From contig JAQWXQ010000037.1 in assembly GCA_029254395.1 (NCBI GenBank), positions 1 through 37,783 of the forward strand: a stretch of DNA of 37,783 nt. The letters run 5' to 3'. A program made the position numbers and the translations under genes. This document shows positions 9,461 through 20,337 of this stretch, piece after piece (positions within the stretch are counted from its first letter, which is position 1; each line of letters opens with the position of its first letter). The DNA comes from SAR86 cluster bacterium. GTDB lineage: Bacteria; Pseudomonadota; Gammaproteobacteria; Magnimaribacterales; D2472. The notes beneath the pieces were generated by a model. It was given only the letters and a program-made list of their open reading frames with translations. It was not told where the DNA came from and made no database searches.

Positions 9461-10579
9461 TTAGTTTAGCTCTCGAAGGACTTCAAGATATATTGCCTTT
9501 AGAGTTTCAAGATCTTTAACGCTGACACATTCGTCAATTTGATGAATTGTTTTGTTTAAAGGTCCAAGTTCAATAATTTCAGTATTCATTTTTGCAATAA
9601 ACCTTCCATCAGATGTGCCACCTTTTGCATTTTTATCCGCATCAATCCCAGTTTCTTTTTTTATTGATTTAACAACAATATCTTTCAAAGTACTGTCTGT
9701 TGTAAGGTATGGAAGTCCACTCAAATACCAATCAATATCATAGTCAAGATTTAATTCATGAAGTATTGATTCAAACTCATCTCTTAAAGAGCTTTCTGTA
9801 GATTCAGTAGAAAATCTAAAATTGAAGACCATATCTAAATGGCCAGGAACTACATTTTTAGCACCTGTACCAGATGCAATATTAGAAATTTGAAAGCTTG
9901 TAGGTTGAAAAATTGCATTTCCATTATCCCAGACTTTATTTTTTAATTGCACAATAAGATCGCTTGATAGAAATATTGGATTCTTAACATTTTCAGGATA
10001 GGCAATATGCCCCTGCTTACCTTTTACTCTTAGCTCACCGCTTAGCGAACCTCTTCTTCCAACTCTTATACTATCACCAAGTCTTTCATTAGAAGTTGGC
10101 TCACCGACAAGACAGTAATCAATCTCATCTGCTTTCTCAATCATATCGTCAACAATTCTATCTATAAAACCATCACATGCATTGCCTTCCTCATTGCTTG
10201 TAAGAAGAATAGAAATTCTATAATTGGGCTCCTTGTTTTCCTCAAGAAACTCTTCAACACTATCAAGAAAGGCTGCAATAGAACCCTTCATATCAGCAGT
10301 CCCTCTTCCATACATCATTCCATCCTCTATATGGGCTGAAAAGGGCGGATATGTCCAGTTTTCAACCGGCCCTGTTGGTACAACATCTGTATGACCTAAA
10401 AAACAAAAAAGTTTACCTTTGTCACCAAATGTCGCATATAAGTTCTCAACATTTAAATAGTTAATCCTTTCACAATTAAAGTTGAGCTTATTAAGGCGCT
10501 CCTCTATCAAATCAAAACAACCCATGTCTTTCGGAGATATTGATTCAATCTGTATAAGTTTTTGTAAAAAATTAATCAT
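9461..10579 (-). CDS. dapE: Succinyl-diaminopimelate desuccinylase
   Basis: FLGHTDVVPTGPVENWTYPPF, GRGTADMKGSIAAF, TSNEEGNACDG metal-site motifs. Confidence 0.96.
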   Translation of the reverse strand: MINFLQKLIQIESISPKDMGCFDLIEERLNKLNFNCERINYLNVENLYATFGDKGKLFCFLGHTDVVPTGPVENWTYPPFSAHIEDGMMYGRGTADMKGSIAAFLDSVEEFLEENKEPNYRISILLTSNEEGNACDGFIDRIVDDMIEKADEIDYCLVGEPTSNERLGDSIRVGRRGSLSGELRVKGKQGHIAYPENVKNPIFLSSDLIVQLKNKVWDNGNAIFQPTSFQISNIASGTGAKNVVPGHLDMVFNFRFSTESTESSLRDEFESILHELNLDYDIDWYLSGLPYLTTDSTLKDIVVKSIKKETGIDADKNAKGGTSDGRFIAKMNTEIIELGPLNKTIHQIDECVSVKDLETLKAIYLEVLRELN

Positions 10580-11480
10580 TTTTATGTAGGCTGTTATTTA
10601 GTTCTATGCTCTTTTTATTTGGCTTTGCTATTATTTTTCCATCAATAGAATGTCTTAAAAAAAGTATATTGTTTGCATACGATAAATCAGAGCCTTTCAC
10701 TATATCTAATTTATCCCCTTCTTCATTCTGTAATTCAATTTTTGATCCAGATGTAATATATAAACCAGCTTCTATAGTGCAATTATCACCCAATGGTATG
10801 CCTAGTCCAGAATTGGCACCAAGCAAGCAGCTCTCACCTATAGATATTTTTACATTATTTCCGCCTGAAAGAGTCCCCATGGTGCTACATCCTCCTCCTA
10901 GATCAGAATTATTTCCAACCACTACTCCAGCTGAAATTCTTCCTTCAATCATTGCACTTCCGAGGGTTCCTGCATTGAAGTTTACAAACCCCTCATGCAT
11001 TACCGTAGTTCCTTCAGACAAATAGGCTCCAAGCCTAACCCTGCTGGTATCAGCTATTCTTACATTTCTAGGAACAATATAATTAGTTAATTGTGGAAAT
11101 TTATCTAATGATACTAGGTGCAAGGGCTTACCCTCTAACTTTGATTTTAATAGCTCTTGATTAATTTCATCTACCGCAATAGGGCCTTTATTCGTCCATG
11201 CAACATTAGGCAAATGCTTAAACAAACCATCAAGATTAAGAGAGTTTGGCTTGAATACTTTATGCGATATCAAATGGAGTTTTAAATATGCCTCTTCAAC
11301 AGAGCTAATTGGGCTATCTAAATCATCAGAAGTTAAATGAAGATCTATTTTTTTAATAATTGATGATTCATCCACTTGAAATTCAATATCAAAATTTTTA
11401 GATTTGATGGCGTAAAAATGAACATCAAGGATCTTTCCAGCACTCGATGTAGAAGCAAAGCCTTTTGCATTAATTTCCAT
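10572..11480 (-). CDS. dapD: Tetrahydrodipicolinate N-succinyltransferase (longer, Pseudomonas-like type)
   Basis: GTTVMHEGFVNFNAGTLGSAMIEGRISAGVVVGNNSDLGGGCSTMGTLSGG; left-handed beta-helix hexapeptides. Confidence 0.95.
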   Translation of the reverse strand: MEINAKGFASTSSAGKILDVHFYAIKSKNFDIEFQVDESSIIKKIDLHLTSDDLDSPISSVEEAYLKLHLISHKVFKPNSLNLDGLFKHLPNVAWTNKGPIAVDEINQELLKSKLEGKPLHLVSLDKFPQLTNYIVPRNVRIADTSRVRLGAYLSEGTTVMHEGFVNFNAGTLGSAMIEGRISAGVVVGNNSDLGGGCSTMGTLSGGNNVKISIGESCLLGANSGLGIPLGDNCTIEAGLYITSGSKIELQNEEGDKLDIVKGSDLSYANNILFLRHSIDGKIIAKPNKKSIELNNSLHKND

Positions 11481-11486
11481 AAATAT

Positions 11487-11492
11487 ATTATA
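11487..11492 (-). promoter_or_regulatory. -10 box (TATAAT) 6 nt before dapD ATG
   Basis: Minus: ACTTATAATATATTT-ATG. Confidence 0.55.
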
Positions 11493-11510
11493 AGTTGAAC
11501 AATTAATAAT

Positions 11511-14024
11511 TTATATAATCTTTTCTAATACTGATGTAATTTTATTAATTTTTTTCTTAGATACGCTGGATAAAGTAAAATCCTCAACTTCAAAAGTATC
11601 CTCTACTTTTTCACCAAGAGTATTTATTCGTGCAGACTGTATCGAAATTCCATGCTCATTAAATGTCTTTGCAATTTTTACAAGAAGCCCGGTTGAGTTC
11701 AGAGCTTCAATAGTAAGTAGATTTTTTTTTCTATCAACATCCTCTATATTACTTATTCTGGACATATTCTTAAAAGCACTCTGTTTCACTTTTATTCTTG
11801 AGGCATTGTTTGAGGAGATAAATGTATCAAAATTCATGATTATTTTTTTTGTTATTGTATCTATTTCACTTTTCAGCAAAGGGTTGTCATGTGAGTGGAA
11901 TTTGGTGATAAAAGTATTGAGCGCTATTTTCTTATCAATACTTGTACTTATATTTGCATCAATAACCTCCAAGCCAACATTATCAAGCACTTCTACAAGT
12001 TTAAGAAACAAACCATCTGCATTATCAATATGTATAAATATTTCAAGATAATTATCGAAACATTTTCTGCAAGCAACCTTAATATCATTCTTAGATGAAG
12101 ACAGAACAAGCTTGCTTTGCCATAAGAGAGTTTCTGAAGAATGTTTGTTAAAAAAGACATCATCAAAATTTGACCAGATCGACTGTAAATATCTTAGATC
12201 TTCTTTTTTCAATGAGCTATAAACAAAATTTTGCCTATCCTTTGATATTTCTCTGGATGTTTTTATTGGCTCTTTGTTTAAAAATGATCTTGTTGTTAAG
12301 AATAAATCTTTAAGCAAACCATGCTTCCAGGCATTCCATAAACTTGGATTTGTTGATCTAATATCGTTAACAGTCAGGAGGTACAGGTAGTCTAATCTCT
12401 CAGTATTTAGAACAATATCTGCAAACTGAGATATAGTTTCTGGGTCACTGATATCTTGACGCTGGGAGATAGATGACATTTTTAAATGGTGAAGAACAAG
12501 CCATGAAATTAAATCTGAATCAGCTAGTGATAAACCCAGTCTCTCTGCAAAATCTCGGCTGATTTTTGCTCCAATTTCTGAGTGGTTGCCGCCTTTACCT
12601 TTTCCAAGATCATGAAATAAACCAGCAATATAAAGTATTTCTATCTTTGGTATTTTTCTTATAAGCTCATTCTCGAGCTTAAACTCATCTGAGTAAGTAA
12701 TTTTCATTTGACGCATACTTCTCATTACTTTAAATGTATGCTCGTCAACTGTGTATATGTGAAATAAATCAAACTGCATCTGACCAACTATTTCAGCAAA
12801 ATCTGGAATATATGATTGTAAAACACCCACGTTCTTCATCGTTCTTAAGATCGATGATAGGTTTTGCTCAGACTTAAGGATTTGAATAAATTTTTTAGAT
12901 ATAACCCTGTCTTGTTTAAATGATTTGTTAATTAACTTATTAGATTTCTTTAAAGCATAGATTGATTTTGAATTGATTTCATTAATCTTTTTGTGTTTAC
13001 CAAGCTCAATAAATATATCAAATATCAACTCCCTGTTATCAATACTCAAATCAAGATCTAAAAATCCAATTTGATTATTTTTAACAAAAAAAGAGCCTTT
13101 TTTTCTTTTAATACCTATTGAGCTTTGCTCATTAAATATTTGTGAAACCATTTCATTAAAACTTAGAATATTTTGAACATGAAAGTAGAAACTCTTCATA
13201 ACTAACTCTACTTTGTCTTTATAGTTTAAGTTTTTCGTTATTGCCTGTTTTGCTATATCTATCTGGGATTCAAAGTTAAGCCTATTTTTATTTTTTGTAC
13301 AAATATTTGTTGCGTATCTTAAAGTTTTTATAAATTCATAAGAAATCACAACCGAGTTAAAATCTTCCTTGAAATCATCAGACGATCTAATTTCTTTGAA
13401 GCTACTTAAACCAAAACAATAATTAAGAATCCATTCTGAATTATGAAAATCTCGCATGGTTCCTGGAGACTCTTTCAGATCTGGCTCTAAACTGAGAGCA
13501 GAGGAGTCAAATGATAGATGTCTATGTAATTTTTCATCACACTTAGCTTTGAAATATCTTCTCTTTGTCCAAGCTTGGGCAATAATTTTTTGTATTTTTT
13601 CATACTCCTTATTTTCTGAGACTAAGGGTCTTATAGTTAAATAAGCTGTAAGCTCTTTAGGATCCTCTTTCACTATCTTTTTCAATTCATTCATTGACCT
13701 TACAGAGCAACCAATTTTGTATCCCGAATCCCACATTGATGCTATGAAAGTTTCGAGTTGAGGCACCTTGCTTTCATCTTTATTTTTTTTAATGATGGAA
13801 ATATCTACATCAGAAGATGGAAACATTTCTTTTTTACCAAATCCACCTATTGCATAAAGAGAATAATTATCATGCAAGCCTGCTAATTTAAAATCACTTT
13901 TAATTTTACTTTCAATAGAAGCGCATATCCTATGAAGATAATTATCTGTTTGTATTGGGTCCGAATATATTGATGAGAAATTGTCCCAGAATTCTTTATT
14001 TATATGGGCAATTTCCTCTGTCAT
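11511..14024 (-). CDS. glnD: Bifunctional uridylyltransferase/uridylyl-removing enzyme GlnD
   Basis: Nucleotidyltransferase GGFGKKEMFPSSDVDISII, HD motif GLFHDLGKGKGGNHSEIGA, C-terminal ACT domains. Confidence 0.95.
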   Translation of the reverse strand: MTEEIAHINKEFWDNFSSIYSDPIQTDNYLHRICASIESKIKSDFKLAGLHDNYSLYAIGGFGKKEMFPSSDVDISIIKKNKDESKVPQLETFIASMWDSGYKIGCSVRSMNELKKIVKEDPKELTAYLTIRPLVSENKEYEKIQKIIAQAWTKRRYFKAKCDEKLHRHLSFDSSALSLEPDLKESPGTMRDFHNSEWILNYCFGLSSFKEIRSSDDFKEDFNSVVISYEFIKTLRYATNICTKNKNRLNFESQIDIAKQAITKNLNYKDKVELVMKSFYFHVQNILSFNEMVSQIFNEQSSIGIKRKKGSFFVKNNQIGFLDLDLSIDNRELIFDIFIELGKHKKINEINSKSIYALKKSNKLINKSFKQDRVISKKFIQILKSEQNLSSILRTMKNVGVLQSYIPDFAEIVGQMQFDLFHIYTVDEHTFKVMRSMRQMKITYSDEFKLENELIRKIPKIEILYIAGLFHDLGKGKGGNHSEIGAKISRDFAERLGLSLADSDLISWLVLHHLKMSSISQRQDISDPETISQFADIVLNTERLDYLYLLTVNDIRSTNPSLWNAWKHGLLKDLFLTTRSFLNKEPIKTSREISKDRQNFVYSSLKKEDLRYLQSIWSNFDDVFFNKHSSETLLWQSKLVLSSSKNDIKVACRKCFDNYLEIFIHIDNADGLFLKLVEVLDNVGLEVIDANISTSIDKKIALNTFITKFHSHDNPLLKSEIDTITKKIIMNFDTFISSNNASRIKVKQSAFKNMSRISNIEDVDRKKNLLTIEALNSTGLLVKIAKTFNEHGISIQSARINTLGEKVEDTFEVEDFTLSSVSKKKINKITSVLEKII

Positions 14025-14791
14025 ATCGACTCTTCTGATCTTTTCGTGAGAACCTCAACACCATCACTTGTAACAGCCAAAGTATGTTCCCACTGAGCAG
14101 AGTTTCGACCATCTTTGGTCTCAACAGTCCAACCATCACTTAACGATTTTGAATACTTAGAGCCTTGGTTAATCATAGGCTCTATAGTGAAGCACATGCC
14201 TTCTTTGAGCTGAACCCCAGTATTGGGGGTCCCATAATGTAAAACTTGTGGTTCCTCATGATAAACGGTACCAATGCCATGCCCACAATAATCTTCAACA
14301 ACAGAGTAATAATTTGATTCAGCATGTTTCTGAATGATATGGCCTATATCTCCAAGATAGGCCCCAGGCTTTACTAGCTTTATTGCTTTGTATAGACACT
14401 CTTGAGTTACTTTTACCAGTCTTTCATTATGCGGTTGACATTTTCCTACTAAAAACATTTTTGATGTATCGCCATGCCATCCATCTTTTATAACTGTTAC
14501 GTCTATATTTAAAATATCACCATTTTTTAAAATTTTATTTTTATCTGGTATGCCATGACATATAACCTGATTTACACTTGAACAAATTGTTTTCTCATAA
14601 CCTCTATAACCAACATTGGCTGGTATAGTCTTCTGCACTTCCGTGATGTATTTGAAGCATATGTCATCGAGTTCTCCTGTTGAAACCCCAGGAATAACAT
14701 ATGGTGTAATCATTTCAAGAACTTCTGCAGCCAATTTACCAGCAATCCTCATTTTATTAATTTCTTCTTTATTTTTTATTGTTATTTTCAT
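14021..14791 (-). CDS. map: Methionine aminopeptidase, type I
   Basis: MRIAGKLAAEVL, CHGIPD, GHGIGTVYHEEPQVLHYG, overlaps glnD by 4 nt. Confidence 0.97.
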   Translation of the reverse strand: MKITIKNKEEINKMRIAGKLAAEVLEMITPYVIPGVSTGELDDICFKYITEVQKTIPANVGYRGYEKTICSSVNQVICHGIPDKNKILKNGDILNIDVTVIKDGWHGDTSKMFLVGKCQPHNERLVKVTQECLYKAIKLVKPGAYLGDIGHIIQKHAESNYYSVVEDYCGHGIGTVYHEEPQVLHYGTPNTGVQLKEGMCFTIEPMINQGSKYSKSLSDGWTVETKDGRNSAQWEHTLAVTSDGVEVLTKRSEESI

Positions 14792-14943
14792 TTTTTTTCT
14801 CAGAAAAACATAGACATAAAGCCACTAAGTCTATAAAGTACAATTTTAATGCTAGCTTATAATTTTAGCCCATTAAAATCCGAAATATCTTCTATAAAAG
14901 TTCCCTTTTCTATTTTACCTAAACCTCTCAAGGGGTCATTATA

Positions 14944-16065
14944 ATGCCATTTAATTCTATATTAGCACTAGAAGATGGAACAATTTTTTATGGAGAGGGT
15001 TTTGGTAGTGAGATTGTTGATGTTGGAGAAATTGTCTTTAATACTTCGATGTCAGGCTATCAAGAAATAATTACAGATCCCTCCTATAAAAAACAAATTA
15101 TTACATTTACCCACCCACACATTGGAAATACTGGGATTAATATTGAAGATTATGAATCAGAAAAAATTCATGCATGTGGAATAATTGTTAAAGACTTTTG
15201 TTTAAAGCCATCCAATTGGAGAAGCTCCCAATCATTAGAAGACTTTCTCATTAAAAATCATTCAATGGCTATCTCTGGCATTGATACAAGAAATCTAACA
15301 GCACTCATTAGAGAAAAGGGTTCTATGGGTTGCTGTATAGGATCGCTCAACAAAATAACAAAAGATGAAGCCATAAAGAAAGCGCAAAATTTTTCTGGCC
15401 TATCTGGGTTGGATCTTGCAAAAGAAGTATCCTCTAAAGATCCCTATGGCTGGATTGAAGGTACTTGGCCCGATTATCTTGAAAGTAACAAAGATCTTAA
15501 CGTAGTTGCTTATGATTTTGGCATCAAAAAAAATATCTTAAGGTTGTTAGCTGATTCAGATGGAAAGGTTGATGTGGTGAATGCAAAAACATCTTTTGAA
15601 GATGTGATGAAAAAATCTCCAAATGGAATTTTTCTTTCAAATGGCCCTGGTGATCCAGAGCCATGCACATATGCAATCGATAATATTAAGTTATTCTTAA
15701 AATCAGGAATACCAATATTTGGAATTTGCTTAGGCCATCAACTTTTATCAATTGCAGCCGGGGCTTCAACCTATAAAATGAAGTTTGGACATCATGGGGC
15801 AAACCATCCTGTTCAAGATTTATCAACCAATGAGGTTTTTATTACTAGCCAAAATCATGGTTTTGCTGTCAATGGTGAAACACTGCCAGATAATATTACT
15901 AAAACTCATATCTCTTTATTTGATAATTCTCTTCAAGGTATAGAGTTTACAGACAAGCCTGCATTTAGTTTTCAAGGGCATCCAGAAGCAAGTCCAGGGC
16001 CTCAAGAAATACAAGTACTTTTTAAAAAATTTAAATTATTGGTGGAAGAGCATGCCAAAGCGTAA
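14944..16065 (+). CDS. carA: Carbamoyl-phosphate synthase small subunit
   Basis: [28 protein letters not shown] amidotransferase motif; SD AGGGG. Confidence 0.98.
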   Translation: MPFNSILALEDGTIFYGEGFGSEIVDVGEIVFNTSMSGYQEIITDPSYKKQIITFTHPHIGNTGINIEDYESEKIHACGIIVKDFCLKPSNWRSSQSLEDFLIKNHSMAISGIDTRNLTALIREKGSMGCCIGSLNKITKDEAIKKAQNFSGLSGLDLAKEVSSKDPYGWIEGTWPDYLESNKDLNVVAYDFGIKKNILRLLADSDGKVDVVNAKTSFEDVMKKSPNGIFLSNGPGDPEPCTYAIDNIKLFLKSGIPIFGICLGHQLLSIAAGASTYKMKFGHHGANHPVQDLSTNEVFITSQNHGFAVNGETLPDNITKTHISLFDNSLQGIEFTDKPAFSFQGHPEASPGPQEIQVLFKKFKLLVEEHAKA

Positions 16066-19000
16066 GGATATATCCTCAATATTAATAATTGGAGCAGGTC
16101 CAATTATTATTGGGCAAGCATGCGAGTTTGATTATTCCGGAGCTCAGGCTTGCAAGGCGCTTAAAGAAGAAGGATTCAGAGTAATTCTTGTTAACTCTAA
16201 TCCCGCAACAATCATGACTGACCCATTGTTAGCAGATGCAACATACGTTGAGCCTATTCATTGGAAATCAGTCGAAAAAATTATTGAGAAGGAAAAACCT
16301 GATGCAATATTGCCAACAATGGGTGGGCAAACAGCCTTAAATACTGCTCTGTCTCTTGCAAAAGAGGGAGTTCTTGAAAAGCACGGCGTCATTCTTATTG
16401 GTGCAAATAAAGAAGCTATTGATAAGGCCGAAGACAGAGAGCTTTTTGATAAAACTATGAAATCAATAAATATTGATACACCAAATTCTGGCATTGCTCA
16501 TTCAATGGAAGACGCTCTAAGTGTCCAAGAAAGAATAGGCTTCCCTTGCATAATTAGACCCTCATTTACCATGGGAGGTACGGGAGGCGGAATTGCTTAC
16601 AATATCAATGAGTTTAAAAAAATATGCGAAAAAGGTCTTGAATTATCTCCAACAACAGAATTGCTAATAGACGAGTCTTTGATTGGTTGGAAAGAATATG
16701 AGATGGAGGTTGTGCGAGACAAAAATGATAATTGCATCATAATTTGTTCAATTGAAAATCTTGACCCAATGGGAGTTCACACTGGCGATTCAATCACAAT
16801 CGCCCCTGCGCAAACTTTGACTGATAAAGAGTATCAAATAATGCGTAATGCTTCATTTAAGATTCTTAGAGAAATAGGTGTTGAGACTGGAGGCTCTAAT
16901 GTTCAGTTTGCTGTGAATCCAGAAAATGGAAAAATGGTAGTAATTGAAATGAATCCGAGGGTGAGCAGATCCTCTGCGCTTGCATCAAAAGCTACTGGAT
17001 TTCCAATTGCTAAAGTAGCTGCTTTATTGTCAGTCGGATTTACACTAGATGAGCTTAAGAATGATATTACAGGTGGCCTTACTCCTGCATCATTTGAACC
17101 AAGTATAGATTACATAGTTACAAAGATACCTAAATTTGCTTTTGAAAAATTCCCGCAAGCTAATTCAAGGCTTACAACACAAATGAAATCAGTTGGTGAG
17201 GTAATGGCAATTGGAGGCAATTTCCAAGAGTCTTTGCAAAAAGCAATTTGCAGTATGGAAGAGGATCTTGATGGCTTAAACTCAATCATTGATATAGAAA
17301 ATCCTGATTCAGAAAACGAGCTTAAGTATCAACTATCATTTCCCGGCCCCAGTAGAATTTTTTATGTCACTGACGCTATGAGAAAAGGATGGAGTAATGA
17401 AAAAATTTATAGTCTTACAAAAATAGATTATTGGTTCTTAGATCAAATATCTGAACTTATAAAAATAGAAAAATCACTTATAAATAAAAACATAGAAACT
17501 TTTGAAAAAAACGACTTACTTTACCTCAAGAAAAAAGGTTTTTCTGACTCTAGGTTAGCGCATTTAACTAACTCTAGCCAAAAAGATATAAGAGAGCTCA
17601 GAAAAGTGATGAACGTTCTGCCAATATTTAAGAGAGTGGATACTTGTGCGGCTGAGTTCTCAACTTCAACATGTTACATGTATTCTTCATATGGCGATCA
17701 ATGCGAAAGTAGCCCAACTAAAAATAAAAAAATAATGGTTCTGGGAAGCGGCCCTAATAGAATTGGTCAGGGTATTGAGTTTGATTATTGTTGTGTTCAT
17801 GCCTCGCTTGCAATGCAAGAAGAAGGTATAGAATCAATAATGGTAAATTGTAATCCTGAAACTGTTTCTACAGACTTTGATATTTCAGACAGACTTTATT
17901 TTGAACCAATTACTTCTGAAAAAATTCTAGACATTATTGATGTTGAGTCGCCTGATGGCGTAATAATTCAATTTGGTGGCCAAACGCCGCTTAAGCTCGC
18001 TGATACACTTGCTGAAAAAGGAATAAAAATACTTGGCACCGATGTTGATGCCATTGATAGATCTGAGGACAGAGAGAGGTTTCAGGAGCTTGTCGAAAAG
18101 CTTGAGTTAACTCAGCCAAATAATGCAACTGTTAAAAATAAAGAAGAGGCTTTAAAGGCTTCGGAAAAAATTGGATTTCCAATTGTTGTAAGGCCATCTT
18201 ATGTTCTCGGAGGAAGAGCTATGCAGCTCGTTCATAATACAAATGAACTTGACTCTTATTTAACCAATGCCGTTGAAGTTTCTAATAGCAAGCCTGTTCT
18301 GCTAGATAGGTATTTAACAGACGCAGTAGAGGTGGATGTTGATGTTGTGTCTGATGGGACAAATATCCAAATAGGAGGGATACTTCAGCATATAGAACAA
18401 GCAGGAATACACTCAGGAGACTCAGCATGCTCTCTCCCTCCATACAGTTTATCCGCTGATATCCAGAAACGTATTGGAGATCAAGCTATTAAAATTGCAA
18501 ATGAATTGAGTATTGTAGGGCTTATGAATATTCAGTTTGCAGTAAAGGACAATGAAATATTTATTATTGAAGTAAACCCACGAGCTTCAAGAACGGTTCC
18601 TTTTATCTCTAAAGCCATTGGGCATTCTCTTGTAAAAGCTGCATCAAAATCAATGATAGGAAAATCTCTTATCGATCAAGAATTTTCTGCAAAACTTCCA
18701 GATGATTTATTTTTTGTTAAAGAGGCTGTGCTTCCATTTGATAAATTCCCTTTGGTAGACCCAATACTTGGTCCAGAAATGAAGTCCACTGGTGAGGTGA
18801 TGGGAATAGGAAGAAACTTTGGTGAAGCCTATGCAAAAGCACAAAAAGGAGCAGGAAAAAATATTCCATTAGGCGGTGATGTATTTATAAGTGTTAAGGA
18901 TGCTGACAAAAAATACTTAGACGAGTTAATACCTTTAATTATTGGAAATAATTTCAATTTAATTGCTACAGGCGGGACAGCTGAATACATTTTAAATTTG

Positions 19001-19261
19001 GGCTTTGAAGTCAAGAAAATTAATAAAGTGAATGAAGGAAGACCACATACAGTCGATAGCTTATTAAATAATGAAATAGATTTAGTAATTAATACCACCG
19101 AGGGAAAACAATCAATAGAAGACTCTTCTTCTATAAGGCAGTCTGCATTAAGAACTAAAACTTTTTGTACAACAACTATGTTTGGAGCATTTGCTGTAAT
19201 GGAGGCTTTAAAAACTGATCAGGATGATTGGGTTTATACTCCTTTACAAGAAATAAATTAG
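16052..19261 (+). CDS. carB: Carbamoyl-phosphate synthase large subunit
   Basis: [37 protein letters not shown]; two ATP-grasp halves; 14-nt overlap with carA. Confidence 0.99.
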   Translation: MPKRKDISSILIIGAGPIIIGQACEFDYSGAQACKALKEEGFRVILVNSNPATIMTDPLLADATYVEPIHWKSVEKIIEKEKPDAILPTMGGQTALNTALSLAKEGVLEKHGVILIGANKEAIDKAEDRELFDKTMKSINIDTPNSGIAHSMEDALSVQERIGFPCIIRPSFTMGGTGGGIAYNINEFKKICEKGLELSPTTELLIDESLIGWKEYEMEVVRDKNDNCIIICSIENLDPMGVHTGDSITIAPAQTLTDKEYQIMRNASFKILREIGVETGGSNVQFAVNPENGKMVVIEMNPRVSRSSALASKATGFPIAKVAALLSVGFTLDELKNDITGGLTPASFEPSIDYIVTKIPKFAFEKFPQANSRLTTQMKSVGEVMAIGGNFQESLQKAICSMEEDLDGLNSIIDIENPDSENELKYQLSFPGPSRIFYVTDAMRKGWSNEKIYSLTKIDYWFLDQISELIKIEKSLINKNIETFEKNDLLYLKKKGFSDSRLAHLTNSSQKDIRELRKVMNVLPIFKRVDTCAAEFSTSTCYMYSSYGDQCESSPTKNKKIMVLGSGPNRIGQGIEFDYCCVHASLAMQEEGIESIMVNCNPETVSTDFDISDRLYFEPITSEKILDIIDVESPDGVIIQFGGQTPLKLADTLAEKGIKILGTDVDAIDRSEDRERFQELVEKLELTQPNNATVKNKEEALKASEKIGFPIVVRPSYVLGGRAMQLVHNTNELDSYLTNAVEVSNSKPVLLDRYLTDAVEVDVDVVSDGTNIQIGGILQHIEQAGIHSGDSACSLPPYSLSADIQKRIGDQAIKIANELSIVGLMNIQFAVKDNEIFIIEVNPRASRTVPFISKAIGHSLVKAASKSMIGKSLIDQEFSAKLPDDLFFVKEAVLPFDKFPLVDPILGPEMKSTGEVMGIGRNFGEAYAKAQKGAGKNIPLGGDVFISVKDADKKYLDELIPLIIGNNFNLIATGGTAEYILNLGFEVKKINKVNEGRPHTVDSLLNNEIDLVINTTEGKQSIEDSSSIRQSALRTKTFCTTTMFGAFAVMEALKTDQDDWVYTPLQEIN

Positions 19262-19274
19262 TTTTAAATATCTT

Positions 19275-19282
19275 GCTATAAT
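19275..19282 (+). promoter_or_regulatory. Extended -10 box 6 nt before greA ATG
   Basis: TTGCTATAAT-ATCTTA-ATG; no SD present. Confidence 0.6.
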
Positions 19283-19288
19283 ATCTTA

Positions 19289-19765
19289 ATGAGTACAGTT
19301 CCAATTACCAAAGATGGTGAAAAAGTTATAAAAGAGAAATTATCTCAGCTTAAATTTATTGAAAGGCCAAAAATTTCTGAAGCTATTGCTGAAGCAAGAG
19401 CTCACGGTGATTTAAAAGAAAATGCTGAATATCATGCTGCAAAAGAACTTCAAGGTCTTGTTGAAGCTAAGATAAATGAGATGGAAAGTGCTTTGTCTAA
19501 TGCGCAGGTGATTGATGTAAAAGATATACCTGAAACAGGTAGGGTCGTTTTTGGCTCGACCGTAACTCTTTACGATATTGATGATGATAAAGAAATTTCT
19601 TACAAAATTGTTGGTAATTTAGAGTCAGACCCTGATGCGGGAAAAATCTCAATAGATACTCCTATTGCTAAAGGGTTAATTGGGAAACACATAGATGATG
19701 AGATCGTAATTATCACTCCATCTAAAAAGCTGAATTATGAAGTGATAGATGTAAAGCATCTATAA
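19289..19765 (+). CDS. greA: Transcription elongation factor GreA
   Basis: AIAEARAHGDLKENAEYHAAKE signature. Confidence 0.98.
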   Translation: MSTVPITKDGEKVIKEKLSQLKFIERPKISEAIAEARAHGDLKENAEYHAAKELQGLVEAKINEMESALSNAQVIDVKDIPETGRVVFGSTVTLYDIDDDKEISYKIVGNLESDPDAGKISIDTPIAKGLIGKHIDDEIVIITPSKKLNYEVIDVKHL

Positions 19766-20337
19766 TGCATGCAGACAAGTGGGCCATTAAGGCAAAACAA
19801 GCAGGTTATAAAACGCGAGCTGTGTATAAGCTTGAAGAAATTTTGCTAAAGACGAATACTCTTCACAACACAGACAAAATATTAGATATAGGATCTGCTC
19901 CTGGAGGCTGGTCACACTTCTTAAAATTAAAAATGCCTAAATCAGAAATTTTTGCAATTGATATTTTAGATATGGAAGACATTAGCGGCGTTAACTTTTT
20001 TCAAAAAAGCATAGAGTCAATAGATGAAATTCCAGAAATAAAATGTCTAAAGGGTAAATTTAATCTTGTAATTTCTGATATAGCCCCAAACATTACTGGT
20101 ATCAACACTGTTGATATAGAAAATATTTATGAGTTGAATATTCTCACTTTAAAAGCAGCTCATACATATATAGATAAAAATAATGGTAAATTTATAATCA
20201 AAACCTTTCAAAACAGTATGTTTAAAAGGCTTAGGAAAGAAATGGATACGTTGTTTAAAACTGTTCAAACTTTCAAACCTGCCGCATCAAAGAAACAATC
20301 GGCAGAAATTTATTTGTATGGAGCTCAAAAACGATGA
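19765..20337 (+). CDS. rlmE: 23S rRNA 2'-O-methyltransferase RlmE (FtsJ)
   Basis: [18 protein letters not shown] motif, [15 protein letters not shown] overlap with greA; N-terminus shorter than E. coli. Confidence 0.95.
   Translation: MHADKWAIKAKQAGYKTRAVYKLEEILLKTNTLHNTDKILDIGSAPGGWSHFLKLKMPKSEIFAIDILDMEDISGVNFFQKSIESIDEIPEIKCLKGKFNLVISDIAPNITGINTVDIENIYELNILTLKAAHTYIDKNNGKFIIKTFQNSMFKRLRKEMDTLFKTVQTFKPAASKKQSAEIYLYGAQKR

Noticed and set aside
14925-14946. Possible SD-sequestering hairpin CCTC-TCAA-GGGG before carA
   Set aside because: Only about 4 weak pairs; cannot be distinguished from chance.
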